The notes beneath the pieces were generated by a model. It had not been told where the DNA came from, made no database searches, and saw only the letters and a program-made list of their open reading frames with translations. The position numbers and the translations under genes were made by a program. Shown one piece after another: positions 1-11,900 of a DNA stretch of 64,000 bases (position 1 is the first letter of the stretch; every line of letters begins with the position of its first letter). This DNA is from Methylobacterium sp. DB0501. GTDB taxonomy: Bacteria; Pseudomonadota; Alphaproteobacteria; Rhizobiales; Beijerinckiaceae. The stretch spans positions 186,001 through 250,000 of the forward strand of contig NZ_JAAKGV010000006.1 in the NCBI RefSeq assembly GCF_011043735.1. The letters are read 5' to 3'.

Positions 1-1
1 C

Positions 2-262
2 CGCCTGCACGAGCGCTTCACCTGGACCAACCCGATGGTGCTGGAACGCCTCGACAGCATGGCCAAGGGCTTTGCCGGGCTCGCCGGCAACCCGGACGCC
101 ATGGCGCTCAAGGCGATGATGAACACCGTGCGGATGCAGGGGCTCCTGATGAGCTTCTCCGACGTGTTCCTGATCCTGACCGTGCTGTTCCTGCTGATGG
201 CCTGCGCCACGCCGATGATCCGCCGGCCGCGCCCGGGCGGGGCGGGGGCGGACGCGCATTGA
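2..262 (+). CDS. DHA2-family MFS multidrug efflux transporter, C-terminal fragment
   Basis: Only the last 86 codons are present; the gene begins upstream of the window and ends at TGA 260-262. The fragment has a periplasmic-loop-like stretch with a repeated Met pattern, then one strongly hydrophobic helix (around FLILTVLFLLMACATPMI) and a short basic Gly/Ala tail. This is how 14-TM EmrB/QacA (DHA2) proteins end: the long loop before TM14, TM14, then a short cytoplasmic tail. The family pumps lipophilic compounds out by proton antiport, often with an EmrA-type partner, which is not visible here. The family is inferred from the tail alone. Confidence 0.6.
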   Translation, partial: RLHERFTWTNPMVLERLDSMAKGFAGLAGNPDAMALKAMMNTVRMQGLLMSFSDVFLILTVLFLLMACATPMIRRPRPGGAGADAH

Positions 263-716
263 GGGCGCCGTCCCCGCTTCTCCTGTCCCTGCTTCTCCGC
301 CGCGGCCTCATCCCGAGGTGGCGGACGGGACGGACGCGACAGCCGCCATAAACAAAGGCGCCCCTCCCCGGGCGGAGAGAGACGCCAAGTTTACGACACG
401 TCTCGGGAGGAGATGCGGACGCCGTCCGGGTCACGGGACGCAGCGGACGGGATCAACGCGTGTCGTCGATTACATTACACGCGCCGCCGGGAAGCCGGCA
501 AGCTGCTGGGACATGGACCTTGGTCCGAGCGGATTACACGGCCGAGCTTGCCGTCTGCATTGAGGAGTTTCCCCGGCAAGTTTCCCCGGCAAGCTTCCTT
601 GAGCGGTACGCCGTGCCGGCCCCGACCGGATGCGTCGATCCGGCCGCGCCGCCCCTTCCCGCGGCGGTCCTTCCCGGGCTAGATGTCGGGCCTCCCGCCC
701 ACGCCGCCCGGACGAC
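263..716. other. Intergenic region upstream of the ABC transporter operon
   Basis: 454 bases with no convincing gene; open frames on both strands lack a ribosome site and have no protein character. It contains a tandem 13-bp direct repeat at 568-593 and should hold the promoter of the PotABC-like operon. I see no clear riboswitch or terminator. Confidence 0.5.
568..593. repeat. Tandem 13-bp direct repeat (2 copies)
   Basis: The unit TTTCCCCGGCAAG occurs twice in direct succession (568-580 and 581-593), about 125 bases before the GTG start of the ABC ATPase gene. It may be replication slippage in the leader or a tandem binding site; nothing separates the two. Confidence 0.8.
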
Positions 717-1814
717 GTGACGACGCCCGTTCCCTCTCCCGCCACCGGCCGCCTCCGCTTCGAGGCGGTGTCGAAGCGCTTCGGCGGCCACCTCGCCGTC
801 GACGGCGTCGAGCTCGACCTCGCGCCCGGCCAGGTCTTCTGCCTGCTCGGGCCGTCGGGCTGCGGCAAGTCCACGCTGCTGCGCCTGACCGCCGGCTTCG
901 AGGAGCCGAGCACCGGACGGATCCTCCTCGACGGGCGGGATCTCGGCGGGGTGCCGCCGCATCGCCGGCCGGTCAACATGATGTTCCAGTCCTACGCCCT
1001 GTTTCCGCACAAGGACGTGGCGGGGAACGTCGCCTACGGGCTGGAGCGGGAGGGCTTGGGGCGGCCTGAGATCGCCGCCCGGGTCGCCGAGATGCTGCGC
1101 CTGGTCCAGCTCGACCGCCTGAGCGCCCGCCGGCCCGACCAGCTCTCCGGCGGCCAGCGCCAGCGGGTGGCGCTCGCCCGGGCGCTCGCCAGGAGGCCGC
1201 GAGTGCTGCTCCTCGACGAGCCCCTCGGCGCCCTCGACCGCGCCTTGCGCGAGGAGACGCAAGGAGAGCTGCGGGCGCTGCAGCGCCGGCTCGGCACCAC
1301 CTTCGTGGTCGTCACCCACGATCCCGCCGAGGCGATGGTGCTCGCCGACCGGATCGGCGTGATGGCGGCGGGCCGGCTGGTCCAGCTCGGATCGGCGGCC
1401 GAGCTCTACGAGCGCCCGGCGACGCGCTACGTCGCCGGCCTCCTCGGCGACGTGAACCTGATCGAGGGCCGGCTCGGGGAGGGCGGGGCCGGGGGCCTGC
1501 GCGGCCTCGACACGCCGCTCGGCCGCTTGAGCGCCTTCGACCATCACGGCGCCGGGCCCGCGGGGGCGCCGGGCCTCCTGGCGCTCAGGCCGGAGCGGCT
1601 GACGCTGGCCGGGGAGGGCGGGAACGAGGGGCTTGCGGGCACGCTCCTCGACGCGACCTATCTCGGGGACAAGATCCTCTACCGGGTCGGGATGGCGGAT
1701 GGGCGGGTGCTGCGCGCCGCCGCCGCCCCCGGCGCGGGTCCGGGCGTCGGCGCCCCGGTCCACCTCGCCTTCACGCCCGACACCGCCTCGCTGCTGCCGG
1801 CGGAGGCCGCATGA
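717..1814 (+). CDS. PotA-like ABC importer ATP-binding protein
   Basis: 365 aa ATPase of a spermidine/putrescine-type (PotA/FbpC-like) importer. Walker A GPSGCGKST is at residues 45-53, followed by a Q-loop (FQSYALFPH), the signature LSGGQRQR, Walker B VLLLDEPLGALD and the switch histidine in VVTHD. The last ~120 residues fit a TOBE domain, which often has a regulatory role. GTG at 717 is chosen because upstream in-frame sequence is low-complexity Arg/Pro and homology begins just after it. The stop overlaps the next ATG (ATGA, 1811-1814), so it is coupled to two permease genes. No periplasmic binding protein lies nearby. The substrate is unknown; polyamines are the family default, but the neighbouring RutA-like and amidase genes suggest a nitrogen heterocycle or amide. 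Confidence 0.9.
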   Translation: MTTPVPSPATGRLRFEAVSKRFGGHLAVDGVELDLAPGQVFCLLGPSGCGKSTLLRLTAGFEEPSTGRILLDGRDLGGVPPHRRPVNMMFQSYALFPHKDVAGNVAYGLEREGLGRPEIAARVAEMLRLVQLDRLSARRPDQLSGGQRQRVALARALARRPRVLLLDEPLGALDRALREETQGELRALQRRLGTTFVVVTHDPAEAMVLADRIGVMAAGRLVQLGSAAELYERPATRYVAGLLGDVNLIEGRLGEGGAGGLRGLDTPLGRLSAFDHHGAGPAGAPGLLALRPERLTLAGEGGNEGLAGTLLDATYLGDKILYRVGMADGRVLRAAAAPGAGPGVGAPVHLAFTPDTASLLPAEAA

Positions 1815-2734
1815 GCGGGCGCACGAGCGGGCGACTGCGCGCGAGCGTGCGGCGCCTCGCCCTCCCGGCGGTGCCGCTCCTGTGGCTCCTGGCCTTCTTC
1901 GGCCTGCCGTTCCTGGTGGTCGTCAAGATCAGCCTGTCGGACCCGGCGACGGCGCTGCCGCCCTATACCCCGGTGCTCGATTGGGATGCGGGGCTCGCCG
2001 GCTGGGCCGACGTCTTCGCCGCCCTCGACTTCGAGAACTACCGCACGCTGATCGCCGACCCGCTCTATCTCGAAGCGGGCCTGACCTCGCTCGCGGTGGC
2101 GTTCGGCGCCACCGTGCTCCTGATCCTCGTCGGGTACCCGATCGCCTACGCCATGGCGCGGGCGCCGAAGGCCTGGCGGCCGCTCCTCGTCGCCCTGATG
2201 GTGATCCCGTTCTGGACCAGCTTCCTGATCCGGGTCTATGCCTGGATCGCGATCCTGAAGGCCGACGGGCTCCTCAACCAGGCGCTCCTGGCGCTCGGGC
2301 TGGCATCGAGACCGATCGAGATCCTCAACACCCCGGCGGCGGTGATGATCGGGGTGGTCTACGCCTACCTGCCGTTCATGGTGCTGCCGCTCTACGCGGT
2401 GCTGGAGCGCCTCGACCGCGGGCTGATCGAGGCCGCCCGCGACCTCGGGGCGAGCCGGCTCACCGCCTTCCGCACCGTGACCCTGCCGCTGTCGCTGCCC
2501 GGCCTCGTCGCGGGCGCGCTGCTGTGCTTCATCCCGATCACCGGCGAGTTCATCATCCCGGACCTGCTCGGCGGGCCCGACACGCTGATGCTCGGGCGCG
2601 TCCTGTGGAGCGAGTTCTTCTCCAACCGCGACTGGCCGCTGGCCTCTGCCGTGGCGGTGGTGCTGCTGGTGATCGTCGCCGGCCCGGTGGTGCTCTTCCG
2701 CGAGGCGGAAGCGCGCCGCCTGGAGAGGCCCTAG
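1811..2734 (+). CDS. PotB-like ABC transporter permease
   Basis: 307 aa integral inner-membrane permease. An N-terminal hydrophobic helix (VPLLWLLAFFGLPFLVVVKI) is followed by a large periplasmic segment and about five more helices. The BPD_transp_1 EAA loop is visible around RGLIEAARDLGASRLTAF. A SLSDPATALPPYTP-type segment after TM1 is typical of PotB/PotH proteins. It starts inside the ATPase stop codon (ATGA). It should pair with the next permease to form the channel. Confidence 0.88.
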   Translation: MSGRTSGRLRASVRRLALPAVPLLWLLAFFGLPFLVVVKISLSDPATALPPYTPVLDWDAGLAGWADVFAALDFENYRTLIADPLYLEAGLTSLAVAFGATVLLILVGYPIAYAMARAPKAWRPLLVALMVIPFWTSFLIRVYAWIAILKADGLLNQALLALGLASRPIEILNTPAAVMIGVVYAYLPFMVLPLYAVLERLDRGLIEAARDLGASRLTAFRTVTLPLSLPGLVAGALLCFIPITGEFIIPDLLGGPDTLMLGRVLWSEFFSNRDWPLASAVAVVLLVIVAGPVVLFREAEARRLERP

Positions 2735-2750
2735 ACGGAGCGCCCTCGAG

Positions 2751-3551
2751 ATGCACCGCGCCCATCCGCTCGCCTGGGCCGCCTTGGGCGTGGGATTCGC
2801 CTTCCTGTACGGGCCGATCCTGCTGCTCGTCGTCTACTCGTTCAACGCCTCGCGGCTGGTCACGGTCTGGGCCGGGTTCTCGACGCGGTGGTATGCCGGG
2901 CTCCTCGATAACGGCCCGCTCGTCGAATCCGCCCTCGTGACCCTCAAGGTCGCGCTCGCCTCGGCCGGCCTCGCGACCGTTCTCGGCACGCTGGCGGCGC
3001 TGGCGCTGGACGGGCGCCGGCGCGTTCCCGGCCGGCCGCTCCTCACCGGGCTGGTCTACGCCCCGATGGTGATGCCGGAGGTGATCACCGGCCTGTCGCT
3101 GCTGCTGCTCTTCGTGGGCCTCGGGATCCCGCGCGGCTTCTGGACCATCGTGATCGCCCACGCGACCTTCACGCTCTGCTTCGTCGCCGTGGTGGTGCAG
3201 GCCCGCCTGCGCGATCTCGACCGCTCCCTGCTCGAGGCCGCCGCCGATCTCGGCGCCGCGCCGGTCACGGTGTTCCGCACCGTGACCCTGCCGCTGATCG
3301 CCCCGGCGGTGATCGCCGGCTTCCTCCTCGCCTTCACCCTGTCGATGGACGACCTCGTCATCGCGAGCTTCGTCTCGGGGCCGGGCGCCACCACCCTGCC
3401 GATGCGCCTCTACAGCCAGGTCCGCCTCGGCGTGACGCCGGAGATCAACGCGATCTCGACGATCCTGATCGGGGCGGTGAGCGGGGCGGTGCTGGCGGCC
3501 TCCGTGCTGACGGCGCGGCGGGGCGTCAGGCGACGGGAGACGACGCCATGA
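2751..3551 (+). CDS. PotC-like ABC transporter permease
   Basis: 266 aa second permease subunit, with six predicted helices starting with [20 protein letters not shown] and the motif VVYSFNASR found in PotC/PotI proteins. The EAA loop is near [20 protein letters not shown], followed by [15 protein letters not shown], a characteristic PotC C-terminal-half motif. It starts 16 bases after the PotB-like stop with a purine-rich stretch (GGAGCG) in front. It completes an ATPase-permease-permease unit that lacks a local solute-binding protein. Confidence 0.88.
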   Translation: MHRAHPLAWAALGVGFAFLYGPILLLVVYSFNASRLVTVWAGFSTRWYAGLLDNGPLVESALVTLKVALASAGLATVLGTLAALALDGRRRVPGRPLLTGLVYAPMVMPEVITGLSLLLLFVGLGIPRGFWTIVIAHATFTLCFVAVVVQARLRDLDRSLLEAAADLGAAPVTVFRTVTLPLIAPAVIAGFLLAFTLSMDDLVIASFVSGPGATTLPMRLYSQVRLGVTPEINAISTILIGAVSGAVLAASVLTARRGVRRRETTP

Positions 3552-3828
3552 CGGACTCGATCGCGGGCCAAGAGATGATTGGTCAAGGGATGATTGGCCG
3601 AGACAAGCAACGGGGCGCTTCCATGCGGTGCGCAGACGGTCGCGAGGCGAGTCCGGCCTGCCGGGACCGGGCCGCTCCGCCGGTCGCGACGGCGCAATCC
3701 GGGGCGGAGCGGGACCGGATCGCCGTGGCGGTACGGGAGGCCGGCCGCACCCGCCGAAAAACGGCCCCGATCCTGCAAAGCCCCTCCGGACGGCCCTCCG
3801 CCGCCCACCGGAACCCGGAGCTTCGCGC

Positions 3829-4907
<1,079 letters not shown>

Positions 4908-4911
<4 letters not shown>

Positions 4912-6515
4912 CGGTCTCCGACGCGCTCATCGCCCGCACCATCCTGGCCGGCACGGTCGCGGAGGCCGCCCCGGCCCGGGACCTGCCCTCGGCGTGGGAG
5001 CGCGACGCCCCCGAGCCGGCCTGGGCCGAGCGGCGCCTGCGGGAGGCCGCCGACGCGACCGGGGCGCCGGCGCCCATCGCGCCGCCCAGTGCGCCCCCCT
5101 TGCCGCCGGTCGAGGACGGGCCGCTGCACGGCCTCGGGATCGGCGCCCTCCAGGCCGCCTACGCGGCGGGCGCGACCGATCCGGTGGCCGTCGTCGCGGC
5201 GCTCCGGGACCGCATCGCCCGCCACCCCTCCGGCCGCGACGCGGTGCTGGCCCCGGTGCCGGGCGCGGAAAACGCCGCACGGGAGAGCGCCCGGCGGATC
5301 CGGGAGGGCGCGGCCCGGCCCCTCGAGGGGATCCCCTTCGGCATCAAGGACATCGTCGACTGCGCCGGCGCGCCCGTGACCTGCGGCTCGCGCCTCACCG
5401 GCGACCGGGTGGCCGAGACCGACGCGACCGTGGTGGCGCGCCTGCGGGCGGCGGGCGCCATCCCCCTGGCGATGCTCGCCACCACCGAATTCGCCTGCGG
5501 CTCGGCCCACAACCCGCGCTACGGCGCGGTGGGCAATCCGTGGAACCGGGCGCGCTGGACCGGCGGCTCCTCCACCGGCTCCGGGGCGGCGCTCGCCGCC
5601 CGGCTGATGCCGCTGGCGCTCGGCACCGATACCGGCGGCTCGATCCGGGTGCCGGCGGCCTGGTGCGGCATCACCGGCCTCAAGCCGACCCGCGGGCTGG
5701 TGCCGCGCACCGGCGTCGCGCCCCTGTCCTGGACCCTCGACCATGTCGGCCCGATGGCCCGCTCGGCCGACGACCTCGCCCGGGTGATGCCCTGGATCGC
5801 CGGCCCCGACGGCACCGACCCCCACGCCGCGGGCCGCTACGACGCCGGCCGCTACGACGCCTCCCGCGCGCGGGGCCTCGCCGGCCTGCGGGTCGGCGTG
5901 GCGGAGGGCTGGTTCACGGCGATGCAGGATGCGGCGGTCCTCGCCGCCTGGCAGGCGATGCTGACGGTGCTGGAACGCGGCGGGGCACGCCTCGTGCCGG
6001 TCGATCTCGGGCCGGTCGCGACCGCGCACCAGGACGGCTACACGATCGTGATGGCGGAACTGGCCTCCCTGCAGGAGCCCGACCTCGACCGCGCCGCCGC
6101 CCTCGATCCCGGCACCCGCGCCCGGATGGACCAGGGCCGGCACTTCAGCGCCACCGACTACCTGCGCGCCCTGCGCCGCCGGCCCCTGGTGCTGGCCCAG
6201 GTCCTCGACGCGCTTGGCGGTGTCGACGTGCTGGTGACCCCGGGCCTCGGGGCCGAGGCGCCGTCCCTCGACAGCCTCACGGTGGAGGTCGACGGCACGG
6301 CCCACCCGCTCCAGGCGGTGCTGCCACGCAACACCATGCTGTTCGACTACACGGGCCTCCCCGCCCTGATGCTGCCGACCGGGCGCGGCCGCACCGGGCT
6401 CCCGGTCGCCGCGCAGGTGGTGGGCAAGCCCTACGACGCCCTGTGCCTGGGCGTGGGGGCGGCTTTTCAGCGCGAGACGGCGCATCACCTCGGGGTGCCG
6501 CCGGAGGCGGGGTGA
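4908..6515 (+). CDS. Amidase-signature-family amidohydrolase
   Basis: 535 aa enzyme of the amidase signature family (GatA/AtzE/allophanate hydrolase-like). The Ser-cisSer-Lys triad is readable: Lys147 in GIKD, the cis-Ser in GGSSTGSG (219-226) and the nucleophile Ser245 in GTDTGGSIR. About 100 N-terminal residues, rich in Ala/Pro, precede the core. The start is GTG 4908, overlapping the rutA-like stop (GTGA), so the two products are translationally coupled. By context it probably hydrolyses the amide or ureido product released by the monooxygenase, standing in for RutB, which belongs to a different (isochorismatase) fold. That role is inference; an unrelated amide substrate is possible. Confidence 0.85.
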
Positions 6516-6519
6516 CGGC

Positions 6520-7440
6520 TCATCGTCTGAGGGTCGTTTCCGCCGCCGCGACGAGCCACGCCGCCATCGCGGGGGCGACCGGATCGGCCCGGCTGCTCCA
6601 GCGCGCCACCTGGATCTTCGAGGAGGGCCGCATCTCGGCCCGCCGCACCAGCCGGGTCAGCCGACGCCGCCGGAGCGCGTCGGCAACGAAGAGCGAGCGG
6701 GCGAGGACGATGCCGTTGCCCTCCTGCGCCGCCTGCAAGGCGACGCCGATATCGCGAAAGCGCAACGCGGGCGGGCGCCGCCCGTCGTCGCCGAGCCACG
6801 TCGCCCAGGACCATTCGTTGCCGATGCCGTCGGCGGCCTGCCCCTTCGCGAGCAGCGGGAGCCGGCGCCAATCGCCGTCCTGACGGGAGCGCCGGAGCAG
6901 GGGAGCGGCGACCGGGAAGACGGTCTCGGCGGGGAACGGCGTTTCGCACCGGCCGCCGCCTCGCGTCTCGCGGGGAATCCACAGCAGCGCCAGATCGACC
7001 TCGCCCGGCATCGAGCCCGGCTTGCCGTCCCAAGGCCGGCTCTCCCACGTCGTCACCTCGATCGTGAGCGCCGGAAACGCGGCGGCGAGGTCGGGGAGGC
7101 GCGGGGAGAGCCACCAGGCGAGCAGGGCGCTGCTGACGCCGATCCGGAAGGGCCGCGAGGCCTGCTCGACCGGCACCGCCTCCCGCAGGCCCGCCAGCGT
7201 CCGGAGCAGCGGGGCGACATCCCGCGCCAGGCGCTCGCCCGCCGGCGTCGGCCGCAAGCCGGGATTGAGCCGCTCCAGCAGGGGCGTGCCGAAATACGCT
7301 TCGAGCCCGCGCAGGCGGTGGCTCACGGCGCTCTGGGTGAGGCCGAGCTCGGCGGCGGCCAGCGTCACGCTCATGTGCCGCAGCACGGCGTCGAACGCCA
7401 CGAGGCCGGGGAAGGGAGGCAATCGCCGCATCGGACTCAT
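6520..7440 (-). CDS. LysR-family transcriptional regulator
   Basis: About 306 aa. The N-terminal winged HTH starts at LPPFPGLVAFDAVLRHMSVT, with the recognition helix in AAAELGLTQSAVSHRLRGLE, close to GcvA-type LysR proteins. The C-terminal two-lobe effector domain begins near FRIGVSSALLAWWLSPRL. ATG 7440 is chosen; in-frame ATGs at 7464 and 7431 are equally possible. It is divergent from the DHA2 MFS gene with under 100 bases between starts, the usual geometry for a LysR regulator controlling its neighbour, so it probably regulates the exporter. It converges on the amidase with only four bases between stops. Confidence 0.88.
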   Translation of the reverse strand: MSPMRRLPPFPGLVAFDAVLRHMSVTLAAAELGLTQSAVSHRLRGLEAYFGTPLLERLNPGLRPTPAGERLARDVAPLLRTLAGLREAVPVEQASRPFRIGVSSALLAWWLSPRLPDLAAAFPALTIEVTTWESRPWDGKPGSMPGEVDLALLWIPRETRGGGRCETPFPAETVFPVAAPLLRRSRQDGDWRRLPLLAKGQAADGIGNEWSWATWLGDDGRRPPALRFRDIGVALQAAQEGNGIVLARSLFVADALRRRRLTRLVRRAEMRPSSKIQVARWSSRADPVAPAMAAWLVAAAETTLRR

Positions 7441-7521
7441 CGTGAGCCCATGAAACGGGTTCATGCGCCCCGTTTCAACTCTCATTTGCTTCGCCGGCGT
7501 CGGTTCGCCCTGATCGCGGCC

Positions 7522-8901
7522 ATGATCAGCACCTGCCATCTCTCCGTCACCTGGGATCGGCGCGCGCGGCTCACCGCTTGCGTGCTCGGCCTGGGGGCCT
7601 TCCTGACGCAATTCGACGTGACGGCCCTGGTCGTCGTCATGCCGGAGATCGGCCGCGACCTCGCCGTCGGCACGCCGAGCCTCGCCTGGGTCGTCGATGC
7701 CTACAGCCTCGCCTTCACGGCCGCCCTGCTGGCCGCCGGGGCCCTGGCGGATCGCCACGGCCGGCGCCGCGCGCTGCTGCTCGGGAACGCGCTGTTTCTC
7801 GCCGCCTCCGTCGCCTGCGCCCTCGCCGGAACCGCCCCCGCCCTCTGGGCGGCCCGGGCCGGCCAGGGCATCGGCGCCGCCTTCCTGATCACCGGCGCCA
7901 TCGCGTCGATCGCCGCCACCTTCCCGGATGCCGCGTTGCGGGCCCGCGCCCTGGCCCTGACCGGGATCCTGTCGGGCGTCGCGATGGCGTTGGGACCGAC
8001 CCTCGGCGGCCTGCTCGCCTCCTGGCTCGGATGGCGCGCGATCTTCCTGGCGAACGTCCTGCCCTGCGGGCTGATCGCGCTCGCCGTGCCCCGCGTCGTC
8101 GGCGAGGCGCGGACGGGGAGCGGGTCGCCGATCGACTGGCCGGGCCTGCTCGTCCTGACCGGCGCGCTCGGCCTCGCGGTCGAGGGCGTGCTGCAGGCGC
8201 ACGCCACCCCGGTCGCGGGCGCGGCCGGCCTCGCGGCCAGCCTCGCGCTCACCGTCGCCTTCGCGCGCAGGCAGCGCCGACGGGCGCATCCGCTGCTCGA
8301 TCCGGCCCTGGCGTCGGATCGCGGCGTGCGCGCCGTCATCGTGCTGCTACTGGCCGTCTCGGCCGGCTACTGGGCCGTCCTGGTCTCCCTGCCGGCCTTT
8401 CTCATGGCGGCCCACGGGCTGGGCGCGCAGGAGGCCGGCCTCGCGCTGCTCGCGGCGACCCTGCCGATGCTGGTGCTGCCTCCGGTCGGCGGCCGCATGG
8501 TCGGGCGTCTCGGCTGGCGGCATGCATGCGGAGGCGCACTCGCGCTGATCGCGCTCGGGAACGCGGTCCTGGCGGGGACCGCCTTCGCCGGCGCCCAGGC
8601 CGTGGCCGGAGCGCTCGCCGGCATGGTGGCGATCGGAGCCGGGGCAGCCCTCGCCCATTCCCAGCTCACGGGAGCCGTCGTGGCCCTCGCGCCACCCGGG
8701 GCCACGGGCATGGCCTCGGCCCTCACGATGGTGGCGCGTCAGGCCGGGTTCGCGCTCGGCGTGGCGATCCTCGGCGTGCTGGCGCCGACGACGCCCGGCG
8801 GTCCCGGATACGCGGCCGTCTTCGCCTTCGCCGCCGTCGCCGGCCTGATCGGGCTCGGGGCCTGCCGGGGGCTGCCGGGCGTCTCCGCTCGGCCGCGATG
8901 A
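7522..8901 (+). CDS. DHA2-family MFS efflux transporter
   Basis: 459 aa, about 14 hydrophobic helices. The motif-A region after TM2 reads GALADRHGRRRALLLGN, and the antiporter motif C sequence is near LSGVAMALGPTLGGLLASWL in TM5, marking an exporter of the DHA2/QacA type. The start is set at ATG 7522 because hydrophobic sequence begins shortly after it; an in-frame ATG at 7450 would add 24 basic residues and would overlap the longest possible LysR start. It is divergent from that LysR gene, so it is likely under its control. Substrate unknown. Confidence 0.85.
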   Translation: MISTCHLSVTWDRRARLTACVLGLGAFLTQFDVTALVVVMPEIGRDLAVGTPSLAWVVDAYSLAFTAALLAAGALADRHGRRRALLLGNALFLAASVACALAGTAPALWAARAGQGIGAAFLITGAIASIAATFPDAALRARALALTGILSGVAMALGPTLGGLLASWLGWRAIFLANVLPCGLIALAVPRVVGEARTGSGSPIDWPGLLVLTGALGLAVEGVLQAHATPVAGAAGLAASLALTVAFARRQRRRAHPLLDPALASDRGVRAVIVLLLAVSAGYWAVLVSLPAFLMAAHGLGAQEAGLALLAATLPMLVLPPVGGRMVGRLGWRHACGGALALIALGNAVLAGTAFAGAQAVAGALAGMVAIGAGAALAHSQLTGAVVALAPPGATGMASALTMVARQAGFALGVAILGVLAPTTPGGPGYAAVFAFAAVAGLIGLGACRGLPGVSARPR

Positions 8902-8932
8902 CCGCTTCACGCCGGATGCACGCGCGTCCGGC

Positions 8933-11900
8933 TCAATACTCCCACTCCGCCCCCACGCCCACGGCCGTCCGCCCATCCGCCCCGGCCTCGCCCTGCACCT
9001 TGATCCGCCCGGTCACGTCGTAGGTGATGGTCGCGGCGCTGTCCTCCGGCCGCGCCCCGGCGCGCACGCCGACATTGACCCGCTCGCCGAGCGCCCGCGA
9101 CAGGCCGACCGCCGCGCCGCCCTTCGCGCCGGCCTGGATGTCCAGGCTGTCGAGGCCCAGACTCTTGCGGGCGCTCTCGAACACGTCGGGCCCGCCCGAC
9201 CCGCCGGAGAGCTGGGCGACGGCCTGCGCCAGCTGCAACGCCTGGAACGGCGACAGGCCGCCCGAGGCCTTCTTGAACAGGAGGCGCGACAGCACCTCGT
9301 CCTGGGGCAGCGGCGGCTCGGAGGTCAGGGCGAAATCGGGCTGGTTGGCCGGGCCGGTCACGGCGATCTTCGCCGTGACGTCGCCGGCCTGGGACTGGGC
9401 CAGGAAGTCGAGGTCGGGCGCGGTCAGGTCGCCCGCGAAGGTCAGGCGGCCGCGGGTGAAGTCGAGGCGCTGGCCGACGATCTGGATCCGGCCGCGGCGC
9501 ATCGCGAAGGCGCCGTTCGCCACCGGGGCCGCCGAGGTGCCGGTGAGGCGCAACGATCCCCCGAGCTCGGCGTCGATGCCGCGGCCGCGCACGGTGATGC
9601 GGCCCGGCGCGTTCACCGCGAGGTCGAGGGTGGCGAGGAAGGGCGGCGCCTTGCGGCCGCGCCGCGCCGCCGCCTCGCGCTTCGATCGCGCGGCGAGGCG
9701 GGCACGGGTCTGCGGCGGCGCGTTGACGTGGCGGATGCCGGGAAGGGGCTGCACGGTGGCGGGCAGGCGGTCGGGCACCGAGACGTCGAGGGAGACCACG
9801 TCGACCTGGCCGGTGACCCGCGGGGTGCGGGCGAGCGGCCCGGTCAGCGACAGGTTGAGCCCGGAGATCAGGGTCATCAGCGGGCTCGAGACCAGCTCGG
9901 CCCGGTCGGCCCGGATGGTCAGGTTGCCGGGAAATCCCGCCGCCGGCTCGACCGCGACGCGCCCTTGCGCCTGCAGGGTGCCGCCGTTGCGGGTGGCGGC
10001 GGTCAGGCGCTCGATCACGATCGTGTCGCCGCGACCGGTGACCCGGCCCTGGATGTCGGTGAGGCGCACGCCGTTGAGCGGGTCGGTGAAGCTGCCGCCG
10101 GAGAGCACCGCCGAGCCGTCGATCCGCGGGGCCTGGAGCGTCCCGGCGATCCCGGCATCGAGGGCGACCCGGCCGGTCAGGCGCTGGCCGCCCGCCGCCA
10201 GCAGCGTGTTGGCGAGCGCGGCGTCGACGGTGCCGCGGGTGCGGAGAGACAGGGCGCCGCCGGGCTCGACCGGGAGCGAACCGGAGAGGGTGAGCTGCAC
10301 GCCGCGTCCGGCCGTGACCGTGCCGTCGAGGCCGGCGCGGCCGTCCTCGATCCGGCCCGAGGCCCGGGCGTCGATCGGCGGCAGGCCGGCGGAGCGGGTC
10401 TCGGGCGTCACGAGACGCGAGAGGCTGAGCGCGTAGCGGCCCTCCGGGCTCGCGGCCGGGCCGGCGAGCGAGGCCTCGCCGTCGAGGGTGCCCGACAGGC
10501 TCACGCTGGGTGCGGCGATGCGGGCGAGCGCCAGCGGCAGGCTCTTCAGGCCGAGCCGCAGGTCGAGATTCCGGCCGATCGTCCCGTCGAGGCTGGCCCT
10601 CCCCGAGCCGGCCGCGATGGCGAGGCCCGCCACCGTCACGCCCTCGTCGCGGAACGTGAGGGTCGCGGGTCCGGCGAGCGCCAGCCGGTCGGCGCCGCGC
10701 ACGGCGCTGAGGCGCGCGAGGTCGAGGCGCGGCGGCGCGGCCGGCACCAGCCGGGCGGCACCGTCGAGGGCGAAGCCCCGGGCCCGGGCCTGGAGCACGA
10801 GGTCGCTGCCGTCGGGCGCGGGCCTGGCGTCGAGGCGGATCGCCTCGATCGTCTCGGAGCCGGCGACGAGCCGGTCGGCGTTGAGCCTCCCCGAGACCCG
10901 GGGGCTCTGCCGGAGATCGGTGCCGGCGAGGTCGGCGTCGAGGCGCGAGAGCGCCACGCCGGCCCCGCGCACGCCCTCGCCGGTCGCCCGCAGCCGTGCG
11001 TCCTGCCGGCCGCCGGAGCGGGACAGGGTGACGGCGGCGTCGACGCGCCCGGAGAGGCGGGTCAGCGCCAGGGGCGAGAGGTCGTCGAGGTCGCCGGCCT
11101 TCAGCGACACCTCGCCCTCGGCGAGGCGGGAGGTTGGATCGAGAGCGGCGCGGCCCGTGAGCGCCACCGAGCCGAGGGTGACGCCGAGCCGGTCGAGCAG
11201 CCAGTCGGCATCGCGGCGGGCGAGGTGGACGTCGCCGGCGAGCGGCTTGCCGTCGATCCGGCCGGACAGGGCCAGCGTCCCGTCGAGGGCGCCGGTCACG
11301 TCGGTGAGGCTGGCGCGGGCGGCGAGGTCGCGGATCGGGCGTCCCATCGCCCGGGCCTCGGGCGCCGAGGCGGTCAGGGCCACGTCCGGCCGCTCCAGCG
11401 AACCGGTGAGGCGGGCCTCCAGCCCGGCCTGTCCGGCGAGTTCGGGGTCGATCGTGGCGAGGTCGGCCAGCTCCACCCGGCCGGTCATGTCGGCCCTGGC
11501 CTCGGTGGCGCGGCCGTCGAGGGTCGCGGTCACCGAGTGCCCGCTCAGGCGCGCGGCCTGGACGGCGTAGCCGTCGGGCAGGCGGGTCAGGCGGCCGGCG
11601 AAAGACGGTGCGCGGCCGAGGGTCCGGTCGAGGGCCGGGGTGCCGAGAAACAGCTTTTCCGTGCTCGCCTCGACGTCGGCGGTCACGCCCGCCCGGCCGG
11701 GATCGCCGGAGAGCAGCGCCTTCGCGGCGATGCGGCCGCCGAGCGGCCGGCCGGCGGCGAGCGAGAACGCCGCGAGGTCGGGCAACTCCGCCTGGAGCGT
11801 GCCCGCCACCACGTCGCGGCCGATCCGGCCGGTGTAGCGGGCGCTGGCGGTCGGTGCCTCGATGGTCACCGCGTCGAGATCGGCGACGCCGTTCGGGTCG

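Noticed and set aside
263..716. Riboswitch upstream of the ABC transporter operon
   Set aside because: I could not find conserved cores of TPP, cobalamin, guanidine or ykkC-type RNAs; only a tandem 13-bp repeat.
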